In this document: piece by piece, positions 56,524 to 64,000 of the stretch
How the letters are laid out: the number at the start of each line of letters is the position of its first letter
How positions within the stretch are numbered: the stretch's first letter is position 1
Origin: Calliopsis andreniformis
Lineage: Eukaryota > Arthropoda > Insecta > Hymenoptera > Andrenidae
Length of the DNA: 64,000 nt
Direction: 5' to 3'
NCBI RefSeq assembly: GCF_051401765.1
Contig: NC_135066.1
Coordinates: 20,315,001-20,379,000, forward strand
Program-made: the position numbers and the translations under genes
Notes under the pieces: generated by a model
Databases searched by the model: none
Told to the model about the DNA's origin: nothing
The model's input: only the letters and a program-made list of their open reading frames with translations

Positions 56524-58026
56524 TTGCTCTCAGAACAATCCCAACAGAAGATATCGTCAGCTGAGTCGAGAACACCATTTATAACCTCTCACCAGAAATG
56601 GCTAACGACGTCAGAAGGCTCATCAAAATCGTCAAAAATACCGAAACCCGACTTAGCCAAAGCTGAAAGAAAGGCATTGTTGGAATTGAAACAACATAAA
56701 ACCATCATCATCTTACTCGCAGACAAAGGCAACGTGACAGTAGTAATCAACGAAGACGAATACAAAAATAAGGTACATAATCTACTAAACGACGAGGCAT
56801 ACAGAACCATAATCAAAGATCCCACAAAATCAATAACAAGAACAACAGCCATTGTGATAAATCAAGTCAAACTACGGGGCTACGTACAAAAAAACATTCT
56901 TCCCAAAGAACTCCCAAAAATACACAAACCCGACATTTCACCAAGACCCATATGCAACGCCATCGGTTCATCTACCTACAAATTGGCAAAATACCTCACA
57001 GTAATCCTCAAACCGCTTATAGGTAATACCAACAGCCATATTCTAAACTCAACACATTTTGTTCAACTAATACGCAACATTCGAACCCAACCAGGTAATA
57101 TTCTCGTCAGCTTTGACGTACAGTCCTTGTTCACCAACGTACCCATCGATGACAGCATCATCACGGACAAAGTACCTGTTAACCTCATACCCTTAGTCTG
57201 TAATTGCCTCACATCCACGTACTTCCTCTTCCAGGGCACCTACTACGAACAAGTATCAGGAGCAGCCATGGGATCACCCATCTCCCCAATTATAGCTGAT
57301 ATTTTCATGAAACATCTGAACGATCGAATCCTCAAAGAAACGCCATTAAAACCATCACAATGGTTCAGATATGTAGATGATACTTTCGTAGTATGGAGTC
57401 ATGGCAAAGACACCCTCAAGGATTTGCTCGATTACATAAACTCCCTACACCCAAAGATATGGTTCACCATCGAAACCGAAACCGAACAACATACAATACC
57501 TTTTCTCGACGTACTGGTCACAAGGAAATCAGACGAGTCCCTAGGACACCAAGTATACCGAAAGCCTACTGACACCAATACATACTTGCACGCCTCCTCC
57601 CATCACTATCCAGCCCAAAAGAACTCGGTAGTCACTTCCTTAATATATCGAGCCATTAACAGCAGTGAAAAGGAACACCTTCCTCAGGAACTCAATCATA
57701 TCAGGAACACTCTACAACAGAACGGTTTCTCCAAAAGTAAGATAAATCGCACAGTAGACAGAATCCTGCATTCAGTAGATAGACCATCCACCTCCGACAA
57801 TAACGACAAACAGAACACCACTTGTGTACCTTACATACAAAGCACTACTGACTGTATTAGCAGAATCCTTAAACAACACAAAATAAGGATCATCTTCACC
57901 ATACACATCAAAAACAACTGCTCACCTCTCCCAAGGATCTGCAACTGCAACTATCATCGGCGGGGGTCCACAAAATGGCCAGCTTATGCGAACAAGTTTA
58001 TATTGGCAAAACTGGGAAGAGTGTGA
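56524..58026 (+). CDS. Penelope-like reverse transcriptase (500 codons)
   Basis: This is the longest closed frame in the window. The ATG at 56524 is simply the first in the frame, and the natural protein started earlier. Visible motifs: ELKQHKTIIILLADKGNVTV (about 53-72), LPKIHKPDISPRPICNAIGS (129 on, missing a short PPRIYG-type segment), VSFDVQSLFTNVP with catalytic Asp198, AAMGSPISPIIADIFM around 250, WFRYVDDTFVVW with Asp285 and Asp286, and IPFLDVLVTRK. These are the fingers-palm blocks of telomerase-related Penelope RTs, so the catalytic residues are all present. The frame ends (RVSTOP at 58024) just inside the GIY-YIG domain, because of a frameshift near 57950. The RT-endonuclease fusion is thus broken. 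Confidence 0.9.
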   Translation: MLSEQSQQKISSAESRTPFITSHQKWLTTSEGSSKSSKIPKPDLAKAERKALLELKQHKTIIILLADKGNVTVVINEDEYKNKVHNLLNDEAYRTIIKDPTKSITRTTAIVINQVKLRGYVQKNILPKELPKIHKPDISPRPICNAIGSSTYKLAKYLTVILKPLIGNTNSHILNSTHFVQLIRNIRTQPGNILVSFDVQSLFTNVPIDDSIITDKVPVNLIPLVCNCLTSTYFLFQGTYYEQVSGAAMGSPISPIIADIFMKHLNDRILKETPLKPSQWFRYVDDTFVVWSHGKDTLKDLLDYINSLHPKIWFTIETETEQHTIPFLDVLVTRKSDESLGHQVYRKPTDTNTYLHASSHHYPAQKNSVVTSLIYRAINSSEKEHLPQELNHIRNTLQQNGFSKSKINRTVDRILHSVDRPSTSDNNDKQNTTCVPYIQSTTDCISRILKQHKIRIIFTIHIKNNCSPLPRICNCNYHRRGSTKWPAYANKFILAKLGRV

Positions 58027-58238
58027 GTATACGATTCAAGAAACACGAGTGATGCCACAGAATGGGCTACATTCAATCAGCTGTTGCCGAACACCAGAAG
58101 ACAACAGGACATAATATACTTCTCAATGAAGCTAAGGTTATAGCTAAAACTGCAGGATACTTTCCCAGAAAATACCGGAAAACGTTGGAAATAATAAACA
58201 CCCTAACAACTTCAATAGGGATACAGGCTACCACCTGA
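57960..58238 (+). pseudogene. Penelope-like GIY-YIG endonuclease domain
   Basis: This lies in the frame one base off the RT frame. GVHKMASLCEQVYIGKTGKS contains the degenerate GIY...YIG signature (VYIGKTG at about 57996-58016). It is followed by RFKKHE, a premature TGA at 58050-58052, then QSAVAEHQKTTGH (with the conserved AEH..GH), LLNEAKVIAKTAGYFPRKYR and a final TGA at 58236-58238. This nuclease nicks the target DNA to prime reverse transcription. The frameshift relative to the RT plus the internal stop make it inactive here. Confidence 0.85.
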
Positions 58239-58398
58239 ATCCAATCTGAAGCTCCTTTCTACCTGTTGTTCTAATTGTTCAGCTGACCAATTAAAATGTC
58301 TTTTGATTGATAAGCAGTGATCCGGAACATGAACAAGTTCCTGTATAATAATAGGACGCCACAAGGCATACACCAGTATTAGTGTATCTTTTGACCCT

Positions 58399-58429
58399 CT
58401 GATGGAGCTAGCTGCAATGCCTGCGAAAC
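58399..58429 (+). ncRNA. Hammerhead-ribozyme-like core in Penelope terminal repeat
   Basis: CTGATG at 58399-58404 and CGAAAC at 58424-58429 are the two conserved halves of a hammerhead core, on the element's sense strand and inside its terminal segment. This is where Penelope-like elements are known to carry minimal hammerhead motifs. The base after CTGATG is G instead of A, and I could not build a convincing stem II from the 19 bases between the halves, so this copy is probably degraded. The upstream inverted copy has lost this stretch. Confidence 0.45.
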
Positions 58430-58491
58430 GTTGAGAAAATAATTCCACTAGGACACGGCTTATACCTGAAAGCCTCAACATTGAGAATTAC

Positions 58492-59250
58492 ATTTCAGAT
58501 AAATCATTGGTACGGTGTTTCCGCATGGAGGAGTACAGAAGGGAGTCGAAACACGCGTATCCAATACCTTCCGATGCAAAATGTCTTCCGACTTTCTTTA
58601 GCCCATTCATTGTCACTACATAATTTACTATTGTTAGTAAATACTATCGTTATTAATACTAATCATCTGTACAACATTATTATATATTTCATGTTGAACG
58701 TTTCTCCTTCTACTTACCATTAATCCTCGTACAGCGAATGGTTCGAGCGACTGTATGGGAGGTAGGGATCGAGGATCAAATATTACTGCCTCGGATTCGT
58801 TACCTTGGCAGTGACCCATCGATTTCGAGCGAATGGATTTCTAACCGAAACGGGCCGTAAACGTGCTTTCTAGCTAGGCTGTCGGTTTTCAATACATTTC
58901 CGAATAATAAACCAATAGTTGAAACGACTAGAGATTGAAAATAGGTAAAGACAAATTTTTCAATGCAAGAAACAATATACATTGCTATTAAAATGATAAT
59001 CCTACGAAAAGTACACGGAATGAATTGAACCTTGCACGGTACTACTCTATACCTGCTTTTTTTACTTTCGAGGAACGAATTGAATACAGAAATGAGAAAA
59101 TTTATCTAATAGTTAGACACACAGTCGATATTTCTGTTCAATCTTGTCAGGTCAACTCGTATGAATGATTACCCACATTCCCTTTTATTAATTCCAGATG
59201 CCTATATCCGTCTGCAATTGCAGTTTTGACATAAATAGAATTGTGTATCG
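58492..59250. other. Non-coding; no gene seen
   Basis: 58720-58870 is GC-richer without a supported frame. The open frames 58481-58723, 58634-58819 and 58800-58982 have no domain. Confidence 0.35.
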
Positions 59251-59259
59251 TATTTCTAT

Positions 59260-59690
59260 CAGAGTTGGGCGTAATCGATTAAAATTGTAATTGATTACGT
59301 AATCAATTATAGTAATTGGAATTACGAAGTAATTCCAGTTACAAAGTAATTCCAACTACATGTATTTACAATCACAATGTAATTGTGAACCCAATTACAG
59401 ATTACTGTGTAATCGTTAATTGTTATGAATCACAATTACGACTATAATTGTCAAATGTAATTGCGTGACTATTACACTGACGATTACAGTCGTATTTGCC
59501 CCAGGAACATGTGCAATTACAACTATACTCGTCATTGTAATCGTCCTACAATTACATTCGGGAATTACAATCGTAATAATCAGTATAATTACAATTGTAA
59601 TTGCGGCCCACGGCAATTAACGATTACAGAAAATAATCTGTAATTGCTAATCAGTAATTAAATTACATTTTACTCAACTCGGATTTCTAC
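59260..59690. repeat. Self-complementary TAATTAC/GTAATTG array
   Basis: About 430 bases are built from short ATTAC and GTAAT blocks in alternating orientation with variable spacers, so the strand can fold back almost anywhere. More than two dozen such blocks are visible. It is a degenerate low-complexity array, and the two frames that cross it (59461-59643 plus, 59416-59616 minus) are artefacts of the repeat. It directly borders the palindromic element at 59696. Confidence 0.8.
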
Positions 59691-59695
59691 GTAGT

Positions 59696-60717
59696 TGGGT
59701 CATTCCACGCGAAATCGGGCACGTTTTACAGTAAGTTTTTGTAGATTGCTCAAATTTGAATATGTTGTAGTCTTTAACGATATTTAAACGTACTCCAAAG
59801 TACTTTTCAAAATTTTGAAAATTGTCGATTTTACAGTTGTTTGAAGTTAAGTGCTAACTTTTCTTTGAAAAATTATAGCTATTGAACTAGTAAGCGGATG
59901 GAGATGAGCTTCACAGTGCTTATAGAGAAAACATTGAAGCTGGTAAAAAAAATTATTTCGATTAAAAAATATTGTTTTTTAACTATTGTTTTGCAATTAT
60001 TTTAAACAAATGCAGGTTTGGCGCGCAATTTTAAAAATCTGAAAAAAGAGGAAAATATAGTTTGATCCCTCCCCTTGATGGACAAATTTTCAAAAACATG
60101 GACATTTTAAAATTGACCCTGTGAAAATTGTCGAAAGTTGACGCTGCGTCGAGTCGCACCGCCGCCGCGAGCGCGTCGTCGTTGGCAGCCTGGACGACTT
60201 CAGCGGGCGAACGTGCGTTATGTATTATTTGCGATCAAGGCGGCTTCAGCCGACACAACGCAGCGTCAACTTTCGGCAATTTTCACAGGGTCAATTTTAA
60301 AATGTCCATATTTTTGAAAGTTTGTCCATCCAGGTGAAAGATCAAACTATATTCTACTTTTTTTCAGATTTGCAAAATCGCGCACCATCTTATAAACCTG
60401 CATTTGTTTAAAATAATTGCAAAACAATAGTTAAAAAACAACATTTTTTAATCGAAATAATTTTTTTTACCAGCTTCAATGTTTTCTCTATAAGCACTGT
60501 AAAGCTCATCTCCATTCGCTTACTAGTTCAATAGCTATAATTTTTCAAAGAAAAGTTAGCACTTAACTTTAAACATCTGTAAAATCGACAATTTTCAAAA
60601 TTTTGAAATGTACTTTGGAGTACGTTTTAATATCGTTAAAGACTACAACATATTCAAATTTAAGCTATCTACAAAAGCTTACTCCAAAACATGCCCGATT
60701 TCGCGTGGAATGACCCA
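59696..60717. mobile_element. Large palindromic (foldback) element, about 1.02 kb
   Basis: The left arm (59696-60149) and right arm (60259-60717) are inverted copies about 450 bases long, differing at only a small share of positions. The loop of about 110 bases (60150-60258) is GC-rich, unlike the AT-rich arms. The ends are GGGTCATTCCACGCGAAATC in both inverted copies. AGTT stands on both sides (59693-59696 and 60717-60720), giving a 4-bp target duplication if the ends are taken as GGGTC/GACCC. No transposase is encoded. Four-base duplications occur in several DNA-transposon superfamilies, and I do not assign one. The frame 60128-60337 spans the loop and is incidental. Confidence 0.8.
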
Positions 60718-60720
60718 GTT

Positions 60721-61079
60721 GTAACCTGAATTTTGCATACAAGCCACAACTTTCCACATGTATTTTGACATTGCATAAAGTTTAAGTTTCACAATTGAAA
60801 TAATGATTTGTCTTCAAAGGCATGATCTACAATCTTTGAAATGAATTATACTATAGAATTTGCAAAAAGTAACAGTAAACGCTAGAAGAAGATAGCAAAT
60901 CGCTTGACAGAAGGTTGTTTAGAAAAAAGTGTGTTCAACATGTCAAACCGTTTCAGTCATATTATTAAATAAAAATGCTATTTCGTCAAATAATAAATTT
61001 TATAAATTATATATTAAATGCTAAATAAAGGTTTATGTAAAATCAGAATTTGTTTCCTTTAGTCTATCTGATAGAGATT
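60721..61079. other. Non-coding spacer before the copia LTR
   Basis: AT-rich sequence with no frame and no repeat noticed, lying between the palindromic element and the likely start of the copia 5' LTR. Confidence 0.4.
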
Positions 61080-61286
61080 TGTCCCACATTTGAAATACGC
61101 GCGGTACTGGAGACGCACGAGGCGTGTGCAAGTGTAGCGCCAGTGGTGTCTGTCGGTCGTAATTTGTTTTCTGTCTGTTAGATTCGATTGCGTAGTTCTG
61201 AACGATACAGCGTGTATTAACATACGATGTAAAGTCGAAGTGAATAAATATATTTTGTTTATTGATCCACAAAATCTCACCATCAA
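61080..61286 (+). mobile_element. Copia 5' LTR (probable)
   Basis: The right boundary is set by the primer-binding site at 61287, just after ...CACCATCA. The left boundary at TGTCCCACA (61080) is a guess, based on the TG...CA convention and on the change from AT-rich flank to GC-richer sequence. The implied length of about 206 bases is short but acceptable for a copia LTR. AATAAATA at 61242-61249 could serve as a polyadenylation signal. The 3' LTR lies beyond the window, so the boundary cannot be checked here. The minus frames 61033-61320 and 61059-61400 overlap it and are not genes. Confidence 0.5.
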
Positions 61287-61300
61287 GGTTATGGGCCCAG
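61287..61300 (+). promoter_or_regulatory. Copia primer-binding site (initiator tRNA-Met fragment)
   Basis: GGTTATGGGCCCAG directly after the LTR is the same motif found in Drosophila copia, where an internal fragment of initiator tRNA-Met primes minus-strand synthesis. Its presence immediately downstream of the LTR and upstream of gag supports both the family and the orientation. Confidence 0.85.
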
Positions 61301-61440
61301 GCAATGATTCCACTGCGCAAAAATCAGGGCAAGTGAGTACGAAGACAAGAAAGATTACCCACGTGAAAAGGGCTATATAAGTAAGGTTATGTTCGTACAA
61401 CCACGTGCTTGATAGACGAACGAGTGAAAGTAAAAACGCA

Positions 61441-64000
61441 ATGGCTAATTCGAGTCAGATCGTGGATCGAATTGATAAATTAAACGGAAACAATTATCGT
61501 TCGTGGAAATACAACACAAAAATGGCTTTAGTTCAACGCGAATTGTGGCAACACGTAACCGGCGAAGCTGGTCAGCCGCCGGCAGACAATGCAGAGGCGA
61601 GAGAAAGATTTAACCGAAAAGAAGAGAAAGCTTTGGCCACGATAGCACTTAGCATCGAACCAGAACACCAGATTCATATTATGGACTGCGAAAAGCCATC
61701 TGAGGCTTGGCAAACTTTGGCGAAAGTCTTTGAGCCAAAATCCCGGCCAAGAATACTACAGCTTAAGAAACAAATGGTCTCAATAAAACTTGAGACAGAT
61801 GAAACCATGACGTCATATCTATCAAGAATGAAAATATGCAGCGACAGCCTGAAGGAGGCTGGTTACGACATAAGTGATGACGATTTGGCATATTCGATGC
61901 TGTGCGGTTTGCCAGACAGTTATGAGGGAATTGTGATGGCATTGGCAAACCTTGATGACGAGAAATTCAAGTCATCAGAAGTAAAAGGAATGCTACTTAG
62001 CGAGTACGAGAGGAGGACAGCGAAGGAGTCTACGTATACAGAAAAACGGAAGGAAGCATACCACCAGGTTAAGGGAACGTCGCATAAGCAGATTGAACAG
62101 AAGAAGGACGAAAGGAAGTGCTTCGCCTGCGGAAAACAAGGACACATTGCTACCAACTGTAGGTTAAAAGATAAAAATAAAAGGGCGAATTGGAAAAGTG
62201 GTACGTCGAGTCAATGTAAGTACAAAGATGCGTTCTTGCTAGAATTAAATAATGTACAGCTTGATAATTCATGGTTAGTAGACAGTGGTGCGACACATCA
62301 CATATGCAAAAACAAAAGCTGGTTTAGTAATTATAAACCTATAGTAGATGAAACCATTTACTCAGCGGATAGCAGTGCGCAAAATAGTTTAAAGGCAGTA
62401 GGTATTGGCGACATTGACATAGAAACCTACGTAGGCAATAAGACGTTCAGTATTACATTGTATAATGTGTATTATGTTCCTAATGTGAGAAGAAATTTGT
62501 TATCTGCGTCACAAATAGAGAGTAGGCAGAAAAGACTGATTATAGATAATCATAAGTTACAAATATTAAATAAAAGGACTAATATGATAGTGGGGGAGGC
62601 CATTTGCAAGAATGGGTTATACATAGTTAGAGCTAAGGTCATTAGAAATAGTTCAAATCCAGCTGAGACACATATTACTTGCAATAATAAATTGAATGAT
62701 AGTGATAAATGGCATAGAAGGTTCTGTCATGTGAACGTGGGAAATATTAATGAGCTATCTAGTAAGGATTTAGTTAGAGGACTAGAAAAGGTAAAAATCA
62801 AGGATGTCCATTGTGATGGTTGTAGTGTAGGAAAATCTACAAAAGCACCTTGTAGAAACATAGGGATTAGACAGACGAAGAATGTATTAGAACTAATCCA
62901 CTCAGACTTATGTGGACCTTTACCTGTAAAGTCAATAGGGGGCTCGAGGTACTTTCTCACAATCACGGATGATTACTCAAGAAAAATAACAGTCTATTGT
63001 TTAAAAACTAAAGATGAAGTAATGAGCTACATACAAAGATATATTGTTAGAGTAGAGAGAGAGACAGATAGAAAGGTAAAAAGAATAAGAACAGATAATG
63101 GTCTAGAATTCTGTAATAAAGATATGACTACATTTCTTGACAGTTTGGGAATAAAGCATGAGCGCTCGAACGCGTATACTCCACAGATGAATGGGGTAGC
63201 AGAACGAGTCAATAGGACGTTGCTTGATCTTGTGCGTGCAATGCTGAAAACAGCAAAATTACCTGATAAGTTCTGGGCGGAAGCTTTATTAACCGCATGC
63301 TATATTAAAAATAGAACAATACATGCAGCAATTGGCAATAATGTTCCAGAAGGCATATGGACTGGAAATAAACCAAGCGTAAAGCACATAAGGACTTTTG
63401 GATGTTTAGCGTATGTGCACCTTCCAAAGCATGGCAAACTCAACTCGAGGGCAAAAGAGTGCATATTTGTAGGCTATTCGAATCAGACTAGAGGATATAG
63501 ATTATGGGATTCATCAAAAGATGATATTATACATTCAAAACATGTAGAGTTTGTGGAGGAGATATGTGGATTCGATTATATTTACAGGAAGAACACATAT
63601 GAGGCAGTAAGTGACTTCGGGGAAACTATAGTTGATACAAGGAATGAAGCAGAATTAGAAAAGGTAGAAGAAGATACAGAACCAGGTGAAGACAAAAATA
63701 CGAGTAACTCGTTAACGAACGAAACTCAGGAAGTGGAATATAACAATGAAAAGACTGATGTTGATTACGATGCTAGTTTCCAAGAAGTACCCTATAAGGA
63801 AACACCTATTCGCACTGGGCGACGGGGAAAGGTAGTGAGAAATCCTTGGGGCTGTAAAGGTAAGCCTAAGAACGTAGAGATCAACCTAGCTGAGGTAATA
63901 GAACCATTAACGTTTGAACATGCGATGTCTTTACCTCAATGCGAGGAGTGGAAAGTAGCCATGGATGAGGAACTTCAAAGTTTAGAGAATAGGGATACTT
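61441..64000 (+). CDS. Copia-type gag-pol polyprotein, open to window edge (partial)
   Basis: From the ATG at 61441 (MANSSQIVDRIDKLNGNNYR) the frame is open for 853 codons with no stop, to the end of the window. Domains in order: copia-type gag (about 1-210); zinc knuckle CFACGKQGHIATNC (227-240, CX2CX4HX4C) for RNA binding; aspartic protease with VDSGATHHI (Asp281); integrase zinc-binding region with His425, His430, Cys458, Cys461; integrase core with Asp489 (IHSDLCGP), Asp552 (RTDNGLEF) and Glu588 (PQMNGVAE), a perfect DD35E spacing; the integrase C-terminal FVGY and GYRLWD motifs; an acidic linker; and the start of the RT domain (WKVAMDEELQSL, from 838). Integrase before RT is the copia order. 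No lesion is seen, unlike every other element here, so it may be a recent copy. RT, RNase H and the 3' LTR are outside the window. Confidence 0.95.
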   Translation, partial: MANSSQIVDRIDKLNGNNYRSWKYNTKMALVQRELWQHVTGEAGQPPADNAEARERFNRKEEKALATIALSIEPEHQIHIMDCEKPSEAWQTLAKVFEPKSRPRILQLKKQMVSIKLETDETMTSYLSRMKICSDSLKEAGYDISDDDLAYSMLCGLPDSYEGIVMALANLDDEKFKSSEVKGMLLSEYERRTAKESTYTEKRKEAYHQVKGTSHKQIEQKKDERKCFACGKQGHIATNCRLKDKNKRANWKSGTSSQCKYKDAFLLELNNVQLDNSWLVDSGATHHICKNKSWFSNYKPIVDETIYSADSSAQNSLKAVGIGDIDIETYVGNKTFSITLYNVYYVPNVRRNLLSASQIESRQKRLIIDNHKLQILNKRTNMIVGEAICKNGLYIVRAKVIRNSSNPAETHITCNNKLNDSDKWHRRFCHVNVGNINELSSKDLVRGLEKVKIKDVHCDGCSVGKSTKAPCRNIGIRQTKNVLELIHSDLCGPLPVKSIGGSRYFLTITDDYSRKITVYCLKTKDEVMSYIQRYIVRVERETDRKVKRIRTDNGLEFCNKDMTTFLDSLGIKHERSNAYTPQMNGVAERVNRTLLDLVRAMLKTAKLPDKFWAEALLTACYIKNRTIHAAIGNNVPEGIWTGNKPSVKHIRTFGCLAYVHLPKHGKLNSRAKECIFVGYSNQTRGYRLWDSSKDDIIHSKHVEFVEEICGFDYIYRKNTYEAVSDFGETIVDTRNEAELEKVEEDTEPGEDKNTSNSLTNETQEVEYNNEKTDVDYDASFQEVPYKETPIRTGRRGKVVRNPWGCKGKPKNVEINLAEVIEPLTFEHAMSLPQCEEWKVAMDEELQSLENRDT

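Larger units (their letters stand above)
56007..58491 (+). mobile_element. Penelope-like element with inverted terminal segments
   Basis: The RT plus GIY-YIG endonuclease architecture defines a Penelope-like element. A terminal segment of about 170-190 bases occurs twice: at 58303-58491 downstream of the coding region, and in inverted orientation at 56007-56176 upstream. The shared, diverged blocks include CTAGTGGAATTA and GTCAAAAGA.AC. The upstream copy lacks about 25 bases that in the downstream copy contain the ribozyme-like core. Penelope elements are known for such terminal repeats in direct or inverted arrangement, a result of their replication. The coding region is broken, so this copy is inactive. 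Confidence 0.85.

Noticed and set aside
56524..56852. Minus-strand frame 56589-56852 opposite the Penelope RT
   Set aside because: It is a shadow of the RT frame, which carries clear conserved motifs.
59461..59643. 60-codon frame rich in Asn, Tyr and Arg
   Set aside because: It is produced by translation of the ATTAC/GTAAT array.
60128..60337. 69-codon frame across the palindrome loop
   Set aside because: It runs from loop into arm of the palindromic element and shows no protein features beyond GC-rich composition.
1..64000. Bacterial-type features: CRISPR arrays, defence operons, promoters with ribosome binding sites
   Set aside because: The sequence is plainly eukaryotic and none of these signatures was seen.

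Overview
This is AT-rich eukaryotic DNA, most probably from an insect. It looks like intergenic or intronic sequence filled with transposable elements of several ages. No bacterial signatures are present (no operons, ribosome binding sites or CRISPR). The insect assignment rests on a copia retrotransposon whose primer-binding site has the internal initiator-tRNA-Met form of Drosophila copia, and on the mix of Tc1/mariner, a mariner lineage with a DUF4817-type helix-turn-helix, Penelope-like, DIRS, copia, gypsy-like and I/Jockey-type elements. An ant or other hymenopteran is a guess from general familiarity and is not proven. No host gene is recognised with certainty. Two short coding-looking segments (9585-9690 and 21496-21611) are the best host candidates.

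Layout. 1-2390: no gene. 2395-6190: decayed non-LTR retrotransposon (ORF1, then RT and RNase H of ORF2), with the endonuclease lost and a roughly 400 bp foreign block starting at a C33 tract inside the RT. 6200-12430: non-coding DNA with mariner-end fragments, a candidate terminal exon (9585-9690), a hairpin MITE with TA duplications (10616-10913) and a hAT-like transposase scrap (11058-11335). 12438-12610: hAT-type palindromic MITE with an 8-bp duplication. 18719-19025: degenerate 39-bp minisatellite. 19668-20615: internally deleted mariner-type element. 21496-21611: small membrane-peptide ORF or microexon. 22050-22380: GACGTC-rich repeat next to an unidentified ORF. 26850-32516: three foldback elements of one family. 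27403-28692 and 38825-40671: two copies of a 1.3-kb unidentified repeat, the second carrying a nested 0.68-kb TIR element.

33480-37900 (minus strand) holds a gypsy-like 3' end (pol tail, polypurine tract, LTR) joined to a large DIRS element: gag, RT, RNase H and tyrosine recombinase in canonical order. The recombinase is split by a 283-bp TIR insertion with a TAA duplication. 38511-38695 and 41350-41575 are inverted copies of a 36-bp minisatellite-bearing repeat. 45400-46560 has coding-looking but unidentified minus-strand sequence. 48523-48649 is a 32-bp tandem array. 54474-55513 is a complete-ended Tc1-like element with a broken transposase. 56007-58491 is a Penelope-like element with RT, a frameshifted GIY-YIG endonuclease, inverted terminal segments and a hammerhead-ribozyme-like core. 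59260-59690 is a self-complementary TAATTAC array. 59696-60717 is a near-perfect 1-kb palindrome with an AGTT duplication. 61080-64000 is the 5' part of a copia element whose gag-pol frame is fully open for 853 codons to the window edge, so it is the youngest and most likely intact element here.

The elements do not work together as a pathway. The picture is nested and successive insertion, followed by decay. The shared TACAGGGTG-type ends suggest that several non-autonomous elements used one mariner-type transposase.
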